The notes below the pieces were generated by a model, which saw only the letters and a program-made list of their open reading frames with translations, was not told where the DNA came from and made no database searches. Shown here piece by piece: positions 1-9,519 of a stretch of DNA of 64,000 bases (positions are counted from its first letter, which is position 1; every line of letters begins with the position of its first letter). Origin of the DNA: Struthio camelus (lineage: Eukaryota; Chordata; Aves; Struthioniformes; Struthionidae); NCBI RefSeq assembly GCF_040807025.1, contig NC_090964.1, positions 9,882,214-9,946,213 of the forward strand, given 5' to 3'. The position numbers were made by a program, and so were the translations under genes.

Positions 1-13
1 CTGCCTTATGCAG

Positions 14-2885
14 GCCTGTGGGTCAGAGTGGATCCCAGCAGACCGTGCTGGAAGCAAGTTCTTGGCCTTGCTGGTGAACTTGGCCTGCGTGGAGGTCCGC
101 CTGACTCTGGAGGAGCCAGATCCCCTAGAGGTGGAGGGGAAGAAAGAAGTGGTAACAGCCTGCTATGTCCTTATTGAGATGGGGATCCAGGAATGCCTGA
201 GCGAAGAGAAGCCACTGCTAGAAGAGATGCAGAAAATGCAGCTCTTGAGGATCATGGAGGAGGCATTTGGCGCTGTAATATTCTACTTGAGACAGGTAAT
301 GCAGGGCCTGGACATAGTTTGTTTTTCAAGCAAAGGACATGTTTTATGGCTGTTCACTCTGGAGTTCTGGAGGAGGCTTTGATACCTGTTCACTGGAAAG
401 CTTAAAATGGATCTTATTGACCTCAATAGGGCCTCATCTGCAGTACAATGTGGCCAGTCTGATAGATCACAAAATAGCGGATTACAAACTGCATGGTCAC
501 TGTGATTTTTGTTTTCTTCTTCCATACCTTTCCTACCTCTCAATAAATAAAGGAATCAGCATCTGCTTTAGCTACAGAAGTCCAGACTGGTTGCAGCAGC
601 TCAGCAGCTCATGTCACAGCGATAACAGCGTATATCAAATTATGCATCTTGGCCCAATGCAGTTTTCATACCAGAGTTAGCTGGTGAGGACAGTGGCCCT
701 AATGTCTCATTTTCTGTCTGCTTTCTTCTTCATGCAGGTTGGACGGGAGGAGCTACATGATCCTTTCATATTTGCTTCTGTTCGAATCCTTGGAGCCTGG
801 ATGGCAGAAGAAACATCCTCCCTCAAACGGGAAATCTGTGAGCTGTTGCCTTTCCTCGTTCACTACGCCAAGAAGCTTTTCAAAGAGGGAGAGACAGCTG
901 CAAGTCTTCCTCAGTCTGATGGGATGCTGGCCGGGCTCGACAGCTCCAAGGGCTCAGGCTTACCCCGGGATGCTCTGAGGTGAGCATCTTAAGCACAGAG
1001 TTGGTGCACGCTGCTGCTTGAGGTATTCCAGCATTTCAGCACAAACAGGCTCAACTCTGTTTCCCCAGTCCAGAGAAATGCATCCTGCATCTATGTCAGA
1101 TTCCTGTTTGTCCTTTGCTGGAAAGAGGCAACTGGAACCGCTGCAGTACAATTCACAGAGGGCTTGGACAGCTGTAGACTAATGTGAGGTGCCAGCTATT
1201 CACAGAGACTGTTAGGCAGGGAAAGACTTGTGGAGGCTGTATGTCAAGGTTTTAGCTGCAACAAAGAGGGGAAATAATAGGGCCTTTATACTCTGCTGTG
1301 GCATTGCGGTACCTTTCCCTCAGGCCTGAGGGACTCTGCACTGTGTTGCCTGTTGAGCTGATTTGAGAGTCATTTCTATTCTCCATTCTCCCTGCAGTTC
1401 CAGTTCCACGTGCTCCTTTTTCTCCCAGTAAGCACAGGGCTTAGACTCAACTCCCTGCATTCTTCCTTGTTTCCAATCTCTTTCCTTTTCCAGATTTCTG
1501 CTGCCTGGCTTTTGCCATTTAACAGCAGAGGACAAGCCCCGGGACATCCTCGTCTCAGAAGGGGCACCAGCACTGCTGTGTGAGTACTTCCTGCATCATT
1601 GGGAGGTGCTGATGTCAGAGCCCGGGTCCCTGACTCCGCTAACAAGCACTGAAATGAGTCTACAGACTGCATGTGGGATTTTCTTTAACCTGGTCGTGAC
1701 TGCACCAGACCTTATCAGGTAACAGACCCAGAGCCACAGGAGCTTGTTTTAAGATTGTCAGTAGGAAGAAAGAGTACCTTGTGAAGCGAGCTTGCTGGAT
1801 CTTTGAAGACACTAACTGCTGTAAAAGGGACATTCCTGTTTTCAACACCAATCACATTACTTTTTTGCTGCTACATTTAACCTTGACATTTTCAGGTGTT
1901 TCTGGCTCTGCCCAGGAAATAGTCTCAGGGTTTGCTTTCTCTCTAGGCGAGAGAAATCCTTTTCCTCTCTGATGGACATGTTGCTGAAGTCTCTGCCATT
2001 TCTGCTACCCCAGAAAGATCACCTGGTTCTAGCGGCCAACATTGCCACTCTGGGCTTGATGATGGCCAGGATCCTTGCAAGTCCAGCAGGTAAGAAAAGT
2101 TCCCACTGTCAAAGTTGCATACTTTGCATATTGCGTACTGCTCTTGTTCCTGGGCAGAGATTGGAGTCTGAGTGGTTGGGCTGGATAAAGCAGACACAAG
2201 GGAAACGGTTCAAATTTTGGGTGGAGTTTCTGTCTTCGGTAAAGTGACAAAAACAAAACCTAAAGGAGCAAGGAGCATGCGGAAAATTCAGCAGGCCAGC
2301 GAGTTGGGAGACAGTGTGGATTCAGAGCTCTCTAGAGCAGGAGCGTATGGTTTTTTGTTCCCCTTCCACTGAAAGCTCTGCTGCAGGCTGACCCACAGGA
2401 GGGTCCCTCCTTTGTCCTAGAGAGTCATTCATTTCCTGTTTCTTTCAGTTCTTCAGGGGACCCAATCTGCCAAGGAGTTTTTTGGAGCTACCATTCGCTT
2501 CCTATCAGAGGCCCACGCTGCCCAAACAGACCCCACCAGCCACTGTTTGGCCATGGCTGTGTCGCCTGCCTATGAGACTGCCTGGGCTGACGTCCGTGAG
2601 CTTTGGTTCCTGGGGATGCAGGCCTTTGCCAGCTGCGTGTCACTTTTCCCGTGGTTGCCACAGACAGTCCTCCAGGCACGGTGGCTGGAAGGCCTCTCGG
2701 AGTTGTTGGCCCAAGTCACTCCAGCCTCAGTGGATTTTGAACTCATTGCTGCTTTCCAGGGTGTCTTGGTAGAGCTGACCAGAGTCAGTAAGCCATGCAA
2801 AGAAGTGATCCTGTCGCACCAGGGGGAGGAATGGGCAAATCTTTATGGTATGGCAGCTTTGGAACAGTGTCTTTCTGAGCAATAA
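14..2885 (+). CDS. NCDN: Neurochondrin, 3' portion (five exons)
   Basis: Neurochondrin is a neuronal cytoplasmic leucine-rich protein linked to neurite outgrowth and receptor/CaMKII signalling (established knowledge). The visible exons are 14-295, 738-979, 1494-1718, 1947-2089 and 2449-2885 (TAA at 2883). All internal junctions are GT-AG and phases agree (0, 2, 1, 1). The first exon may start before 14; I placed it after an AG at 12-13 because the reading from there aligns with human ACGPDW. Recognisable blocks include [43 protein letters not shown] and the C-terminus [11 protein letters not shown] (human ends in SEP). About 442 residues are present, against about 729 in the human protein, so roughly the N-terminal 40% lies left of the window. 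The fold is expected to be alpha-helical, ARM/HEAT-like. The next gene, TFAP2E, has the same orientation, about 6.5 kb away. Confidence 0.96.
296..2448 (+). other. NCDN: NCDN introns
   Basis: The introns longer than 300 bases are 296-737, 980-1493 and 2090-2448; 1719-1946 is shorter. I see only unique sequence in them. The acceptors have good pyrimidine tracts, for example before 1494 and 2449. I found no embedded gene or clear repeat. Confidence 0.85.
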
Positions 2886-2887
2886 AG
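2882..2887 (+). terminator. NCDN: NCDN poly(A) signal overlapping the stop codon
   Basis: AATAAA begins on the last two bases of the final glutamine codon and covers the TAA stop. A second AATAAA lies at 2916-2921. Cleavage near 2905 would give almost no 3' UTR; cleavage near 2940 would give about 55 bases. I cannot tell which is used, or whether a longer UTR continues into the spacer. Confidence 0.6.
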
Positions 2888-2915
2888 CTCTTTTCACCAG
2901 CAGCCTAGGGTGGAA

Positions 2916-2921
2916 AATAAA
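2916..2921 (+). terminator. NCDN: Second NCDN poly(A) signal
   Basis: A canonical AATAAA about 30 bases after the stop codon. It is the more likely functional signal because it leaves room for a short 3' UTR. Confidence 0.6.
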
Positions 2922-3227
2922 GCCTGGCATCTGCACAAGATGTATTAAACAATCCTCACACCCTCTGATGCTGAATAGGGACGCGAGGCATTTAAAAGAC
3001 CAGACTTCATAAAATTAGAGCAGTGCAGCAGAGCTCAGCAGGATTTGCTCAGTCCAGATACTTGACATCCAGAACAGTTGCTGCCTCAGTATATTTCAAG
3101 ATGTACCTACTCGACCTTTTGTCAATATTTCTTTATTTTTAAAAACAACCCTTTTTACTTCTGAAGAAGTTTTCTGTTGCTTCATTTTTCTTTGTTGCCA
3201 CACTGTTGGAATTTACTTCTGCCCAAA

Positions 3228-3283
3228 GCACTAGCATGGTGCCTCCTTTCCCCTTGCACTAGCATGGTGCCTCCTTTCCCCTT
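3228..3283. repeat. Exact 28-bp tandem duplication
   Basis: Two adjacent identical 28-base copies (3228-3255 and 3256-3283), each beginning GCACTAGCATGG and ending TTTCCCCTT. The perfect identity suggests a recent duplication, possibly a two-copy polymorphic minisatellite. Confidence 0.95.
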
Positions 3284-5077
3284 TAACATGCTCTCACAGT
3301 TTCTTCACAGTAATCCCCTGAAGATGTCACCTTAATTTGTTTTCTGTCAGAGACCTGCATATGTTAGTAAGGTAACTTTGCATGACAAGTGGAAGGCTTC
3401 AAACACTAGGGAAAGGAAGAGTTTTAGAATTTACCAGTAGAAAGGAGAATAACTTTACCTGTAATTTGGCACAGACCAGTCCCCTTCTGGTGTGAAGACA
3501 CGCAGAGGTCCTATTACCATGCTGTGGCATGCCCTGCCCTGTTCACACCCATGACCAGTACCGTCATCCCAAATTCATGCCTAGAAAATCTTTACAGCGC
3601 CGCTTGCTATTGAGTGTCCTGTCCTGTAACACACCTGCACGAGGCACAGTCATAAGATTTGTATTGTTCACTCAGGCTCCCTCTCACTGCAGGGATGGGA
3701 TGTACAGGGAGAATTTTCCATTCATACAAGGAGAGGGACTGTTGAACCTGCAAAGGCCTTGGCGCTCTGTAGAGTCCTCTGGTAAGGACTGTAAAACATA
3801 GACCTCGGTGAATTACACCTCACTCTCCCTACAGAGCAAGAAAATACTGTATCACTTTACAGAAAAGAGCCGCGTGTAACAACGTGCATGTACCACTGCT
3901 TGTACCACTGGCTTTGCAGTCTGCACTCTCGGCCCTAGAGTGCCCGGTGGGCCTGCAAATAGAACAGAACCAGAAACAATAGCCTGGGTGGGGCGATACT
4001 TTGGAGATGGACTAACCAAAGATGGTTTAGGCCAGGACGAGAGCTCCCTGTTTGGGCTGCGGTCTGGTACTTTGAGACATTTCCACCAGATGTCAGTCTA
4101 AGAGCTTTTTAGGAGAGAGGTGCTCCCAGCTCGGGAGGGTTTTCCCCAGCCAGCCAGGACAAAAACGAGGCACAGATGTAGACGGCAAAGAAAACTCATG
4201 GTTGTGAAACTGCAAAATCCTGTGATTCAGAGAAAATCAAGAGAGGAGTCCTCTCAAGAGGAAGGCTGAGTCAGGGTGTATTCCTATTTGATAGCATATT
4301 TTTAAGTAATTTTATGAAAGTAGATGCCTTACATAACCAGTGAGAAGGCATCTGCTGTCTGCTATTGTTCAGGAAAAGTATCTTTCTGATCTTTCCAGCT
4401 CAGCCCTGAACAGTTAATGCAAGTTGAAACAAGGGTAGGTGCTACCAGAAGAGAGCAATGCAAGCCAAACAAGCAAATGAGCCTTCTGGAGTTGGAAAAG
4501 AGCCTAACTCTGATTTAGTGTGGGCTGGGTGAGTATCCCTGTTCTGCCAAGAACCCCTCATCCCTGCAACGCAGAGAAACATCAGTGTGAGCTGGAAGAG
4601 TCCAAAATGCATTTCAGATTGTCAAAAAAAAAAAAAAACCTAAAATGCTTTAGCTTTGGCTGTTCCTTGTACCGTATGCTGTTCTGCCTCTGGTCAAAGG
4701 GTGTGGGCTTCCCATTAATAAAAAGCTATCATTAGTGTTAATGAGAGATAGGCGCCTGTATCAACAGGAGCGTGCTCCCCTTTCTGCTCCTCGTGCTGTG
4801 CTGGGCCCTCTGTGGTTAGCAGCGCTGGCTTGGCCATCTTTAATCCCCTGCGGGCAGCAGCATGAGCTTTCACAATACCTGACCAGAGATCCAGTCTAGG
4901 CCTGCAGGAAACCTTTTAAGACCGGAGCGGTCCTAGGCCTGGAGGCCTTTGGCTATTGGCCTTTAATTCTCAAGCAGGCTACCTGCATATCCATGAGCAT
5001 ATCCATGCTCACTGGAAGCAAAGAAAGAGCCCTGGGAAGTCCTTCAGTTCATTCTTCAGCACATCCCAGGGCAGTGG

Positions 5078-5114
5078 GTCTTCTCCAGGCCACTAATAGG
5101 TGCCTGGAGAAGAC
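5078..5114. repeat. Perfect 13-bp inverted repeat (hairpin)
   Basis: GTCTTCTCCAGGC at 5078-5090 is exactly complementary to GCCTGGAGAAGAC at 5102-5114, separated by an 11-base loop. It lies in intergenic DNA on the TFAP2E side of NCDN. No function is assigned. Confidence 0.9.
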
Positions 5115-7259
5115 TCCTGTCTCAGACTCCACATCCCTCATTCTCACGCTTCTCAATGAAAGATCCCACCAGGGTGTGGGAAAGACAATCCCTGGCTTGC
5201 CAGAGCGGGAGCCTCCCAGAGACCCTGCCTGCCTGAGACATGCTTACTTCTCTGTGCAACATGAAATACATTCCTCTTGGCTGCCCGTGAACTGACAGAG
5301 GACAGGGTGAGACACAAACGTTGCTCTGGCAGCGTTAGTGGGCTGAACGCCAGGGGAGATGTGCTAGGTAGATGCCAGGGCTCCCTGGGAAACATTACTG
5401 CTCTCTTGTCCCAGGGCACTGCTTTCTAAACATGCGCTTGGACAGAGCACTCCTAAAAGGCTGATTTCCCTTCCTGGGATCCCTGGGCTCTAACTACAGG
5501 GAGCATGTTCAAGAGGTGAGAGCAGAGCAGCTGGCAAAGGCCACCCGTCATATGGACTTTTCTATTATTTGTATTTTACCAGTTTGCCTGCCCTGGCATG
5601 CTCAGTGCTGCTCAACCCGTTGCAAGAGACAGTCTGTGCCCTGAGCTGCCAGCGCACTAACTGGCCAAGGCTTCAAAGGCTGCGGGGTGACTCCCAGGCC
5701 ACTCCAAGTGTTGCAAGCCCAAGTGCATGTTTTGCCACTGGGGCCTGGCACCTGTGGGCATCAATTCTCTATTGCCAGAAATGTGGCTGATGCCGATTAC
5801 TACTGGCAAAATCCAGCACCAAGTGTGCTTTATCTCTCAGTGCATTTTCAACACCAGGACAAGCTCTCCAGGAATGAGCCAGTCTTTCACCATGGCTTGG
5901 ACAAGATGGATAAGGTCCCAGAGGAGCAGGTGCACATTCTGTTCTGCTGTGACAGCTTAAATGTCATTGCAAACCCTACCATGGCATACATTATCTTACA
6001 ATGTTTATTCATGTCATCCCAAAAGCACTGGCAATAAAATTAAATATTTCATAAGGTTGTTATTTGGCTGCAGCACTACAGAAACCACAAGCGACCCCCC
6101 TGCAACAAACGTCTTGCTGCAAGATGTGACAAAGGTGGTGAGGGTGTGAGGCCTGAGCAGCGAGAGGGGCTGCACCGTTCTCTGCTCACCCCTAGACGGG
6201 GCCCTCATGCTTCTCTCTGAAACCCTGCCTGGTTCTCCAGCCCCAGAGCAAGTAGCTTTGTTCCCTGCCTGGATTCCTGGAGAGGGGATGTGGGAAATGA
6301 CAGGAGAAAGTCACATTTCATTGGGCGGCTGAGGGAAGCCAGGATTCCCAGTGGCAGAGACCACTCTGAGGGTGAACAAGCTCATCTTTGACTGGGGCAG
6401 CGAGATGGGATCACACACTTGTTTCTGTGTCCCTACGGCCCCACTTCTGCAGTTATTTTCACTGCTGATGCCTGAAAGCAACGGTTGCTCCTTCAAGCCC
6501 CTTGCACACTCCTGGAAGAGCCAGCATATACATTGATCTGCCTGGGGACCTTCATTACGAGAGGATCCTTGGTTTTCAGGCCCTCAGCATTACAATGTCA
6601 CTCTATCAGCAAACAGGAAGGACATTTGGCGGAGCAAAAAGCAAGCACAGCTGGACACGCACATGGCATAGTCTTTAAACTGTAAGGCTACAGAGCAGAC
6701 AGCCATGGAAAGTTGTACCGTGTTTAAAAGACCCCAGCAATTGCTCTGGTCATTCTGGACCAGTAACCGAACAGGGCAGCCTCGGAGGCAGCAGCTCTGA
6801 AGCGGCAGCGTCTTTGGCACGAACGTGCACAGCTGCCCAGCATCGTGCTGCTCATAGGCACTCGCCAGCATTTGCTGCGAGGTCCCTTGCCCCCTTCCTC
6901 GGCACAGCTGGGGCTGGGGCTGTCGGAGGCGAGGGCCGGGCCCCGGGCCGATCCGTGGCAGTTCCCGTTACCCCAGGCGGCGCGGGTGCCAGGCTGCCCT
7001 GGCTCCTTGCCCCGGCACTGGGTTTGCCATGAGGTCAGTTCGCCAGGAGCGTTCGGTGACGGCAGGGCAGCCTTTCCTTGTCCTTCCCTTTGTCTGTCAG
7101 TTTTGCAGGTTTCCTTTGCTCTGTCTCATTTTCAGGTGGAACCGTGACTTCCCTTCTGAACGCCCGCCCGGGCCAGCCTCCCCCTCGGCACTGCGGGCCT
7201 GCGGGCAGGCCAGTTGCTGTGTTTACCACTAGGATTTTGCACAGTTTCACCTCTTTCAG

Positions 7260-7800
7260 TTGAATAAAGAATCAACATTATACGGACTAGACGAGCAAAG
7301 GACTTTAAGAATGAACTGGAACATAACTGCAAAATACAGCATGTCCAATCCAATTTTTCCTAGCAAATAAAATGAATCTGGTGGAAAATAAATAGAGACC
7401 TTTCAGGAGCAGCGTCCTTGAAAAGCATTTGGGGGGGGTGTGAAGAAATTTGAATAGATCAGCCCTTTACACCTCTGTACATCCCTCCTCCCTCCTTTAA
7501 ATGCCATCTTTAATAGAAATAAATTAGAATAAATGATCAGCCTTTCTTTGCCTCCTAAAGACAGGTGGCAGGGTAATATTAAAAGAAATGAATAAAAATT
7601 CATTTAATGAGCATTGTTAATTAAACCTGGAAATCAAAGAGGTCTGAGCTGTGGGAATTCAGAGGAAAAATGAAAATGAAGGGAGCTGTAGCTCGGGGCA
7701 GGAAGAGTGGAATTAAATTAAATGTAATGTGGGACTGTGTTTGTTAATGTCTATCACACATCACAGTGTATTACAGTTTAGGGTAAAGTGTTTGTTCCCT
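7260..7800. promoter_or_regulatory. AT-rich block with homeodomain-type cores, possible conserved element
   Basis: About 2 kb upstream of the TFAP2E start, an AT-rich stretch interrupts GC-rich sequence. It carries clustered TAAT/ATTA cores, such as TTAATTAAACC near 7618 and AATTAAATTAAATG near 7711. Such islands next to developmental transcription factor genes are often enhancers. That is inference only, since conservation cannot be tested here. Confidence 0.25.
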
Positions 7801-7904
7801 CTCACACACAAATTACACGCCGCCACAAATGGAAACTTCTGCACAGCAATGGGCAGTCCGGCCCCAGCAAGGACTCGGCGGCCGCGCGCCGCGCGTTACG
7901 GCGA

Positions 7905-7985
7905 GGACAGGGTGGCCAGGGACTTGCCCAGGGCCACGCAGCAGGTCAGTGGCAGAGCAGGACCCAGAGCCCTTCCCACGGAGCC
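7905..7985 (-). mobile_element. MIR/CORE-type SINE fragment
   Basis: The string GACTTGCCCAGGGCCACGC followed by a CAGGTCAGTGGCAGAGC-like run is the reverse complement of the conserved core of tRNA-derived MIR-type SINEs (CTGACCTGCTG...CTTGGGCAAGTC). Only the core remains. Confidence 0.6.
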
Positions 7986-7997
7986 AGGGTGCAGCAA

Positions 7998-8360
7998 GGG
8001 TGTGTGTGAGTGTGCGGCTGTGTGTATGAGTGCGTGTGTCAGCCGGTCGTTAGTGTGGGAATGTGTGTCAGTGTGTAGGTTTCACTGTGTGTGCAGTTTG
8101 TGCGTAAGCATGGGTGCGTGTTGTGTGTTACCGTGGACGTGCTACTGTGCGTGTTAGGGTGCCTCGGTGCGTGTGTGCACGTGTGTGTCTGTGTGCATCA
8201 GTGCGCATCGCTGTACGTGCGTGTGGGTCAGTGCCTGCACCAGTGCATCGGTGTGTGCGTGTTTGTGGGTGTGTCTGTATCAGTGTGTGCATGTGTGCAC
8301 ATACATGTGTGTGTGTGTGTGTGTGTGCATGTGTGTGCGTGCGTGTGTGTGTGTGTGTCT
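7998..8360. repeat. TG-rich low-complexity tract
   Basis: About 360 bases of GTGTG runs interspersed with GCGTG and CATGTG. The purest parts are near 8307-8327 and 8341-8358. It forms the left border of the TFAP2E CpG island. The open frames across it, rich in Cys/Val or His/Thr, are products of low complexity. Confidence 0.9.
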
Positions 8361-8514
8361 GCTCCTGCCAGTCCTCTGGGGGCCAGAGGTGGTTCCAGAT
8401 GGCCCAGCCCCACACACTGCACCGGACCGAGCTGCCGCCACCCCCGGAGCCCCAAGCCGCGGCCAGGAGCGCGCCCTCAGGGCCGCGCCGTCTAGTGTCC
8501 GGCTGGCCCTGCCA

Positions 8515-8549
8515 GTGCCCGGTGCCCGGTGCCCGGTGCCCGGTGCCCG
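8515..8549. repeat. Five-copy 7-bp tandem repeat
   Basis: Five exact copies of GTGCCCG in a row inside the CpG island, about 1 kb upstream of the TFAP2E start codon. GC-rich repeats of this kind are prone to length variation. Confidence 0.95.
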
Positions 8550-9378
8550 GAGCAGCGCGCAGGGACCTGGCACCGCGGCCCGCCCCACTCGGCCCCCAGG
8601 GAGGGCCCACGGGGGGCCGGGCCGGGCCGGGCGGAGGGCGCGCACGCTGCCGGCCTCGCTCCCCGGCTTTCCCCCGTTGTGTCTCGCCCCGGCGCCCGCC
8701 CCCCGCCCGTCCCCACGGGCAGGGCGCCAGTCCCGCAGCACCGCTGGATCCTCATCTCTCTCCCCAGGGCCGGGCTGGGGCTCCCCGGAGCCCGTCGGGG
8801 GCAGCGTCCCGGGGGCAGCCCCGGCCTCTGTCCCCGCTACTGCCGTCGGGAGGAGGCGAGGGGGGTGAGGGCAGCCAACGGCGACCTCCCGGCGGGGACG
8901 CTAGCACCTTGTCCGGCCTAATAAAGTTAAACCTCAGAGCAACGCCGCGTCCCCGCAGGCTGCCCGCCCCCGAAGGCGCTCCCGCCCGTCGGGCCTCCGC
9001 CGGCCGCACTCGTCCCCCCGGCCCAGCGGAGGAGCTAACGTCGGGGGGACCCGGGGGGTGACGCCGCGGGGCGGGTGACACCGCGGCTGTCGGGGAAAGA
9101 GCCGGCGGCTGCCGCCCCACGGCCGCGGAGCAGCCTCGGTGCGTCCCCCCGGGGGCGGCAGCGCCCCTCGCCCCCCGCCGCGCCGCAGCCCCCTCCGACG
9201 GCGGCGCGGCCCGGCCCGACGGCTGCTCCCGCCGCGGCCGCAGCTCCGGGCCGGCCGAGCCGAGCGGCGGCGCGGCGGGGCCGAGGGGAGCCGTCGGGGC
9301 CCCGCGGGAGCGGGCGGCGCGTCCCCGGCTCCGTGTCGCTGACGCGCGCCCCCGGCGCGGCGGGCGCGCCCCCGCCGC

Positions 9379-9383
9379 TATAA
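9379..9383 (+). promoter_or_regulatory. TFAP2E: TATA-like box, possible TFAP2E core promoter
   Basis: TATAA in a CCGCTATAACTGG context is a conspicuous AT-rich motif within otherwise nearly pure GC. It lies about 140 bases before the start codon. A start site 25-30 bases downstream would be near 9408, giving a 5' UTR of about 110 bases. Promoter use is inferred. Confidence 0.4.
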
Positions 9384-9392
9384 CTGGCGCGC

Positions 9393-9455
9393 ATGGAGTC
9401 GGGGCCGGCGCAGAGGAGCGGGCGGGCGATGGGAGACGCCGCTCCGGCGGGATAG
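9393..9455 (+). CDS. Upstream open reading frame in the TFAP2E leader
   Basis: A 20-codon frame (MESGPAQRSGRAMGDAAPAG) starts at 9393 and ends with TAG at 9453-9455, 64 bases before the main start. A second in-frame ATG at 9429 would give an 8-residue version if transcription starts near 9408. Short upstream frames commonly reduce translation of the main frame. No function of the peptide itself is implied. Confidence 0.35.
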   Translation: MESGPAQRSGRAMGDAAPAG

Positions 9456-9519
9456 AGGGGCGGAGACGGGGGCACCCCCGGGGCCCGGCCCGCCCGGGGC
9501 TCGCCGCGGGCCCGCACCG

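Larger units (their letters stand above)
2945..7260. other. NCDN-TFAP2E spacer, left part
   Basis: No coding region is supported here. Open frames in this stretch are short, lack paired splice sites, and resemble no protein I know. It contains the 28-bp tandem duplication at 3228-3283 and the hairpin at 5078-5114, listed separately. From about 6850 the GC content rises towards the TFAP2E CpG island. Confidence 0.7.

Noticed and set aside
8114-9061. A 315-codon plus-strand frame through the TG tract into the CpG island
   Set aside because: It begins in low-complexity TG repeats (Cys/Val runs) and continues in GC-rich Pro/Arg/Gly sequence, with no homology or splice logic.
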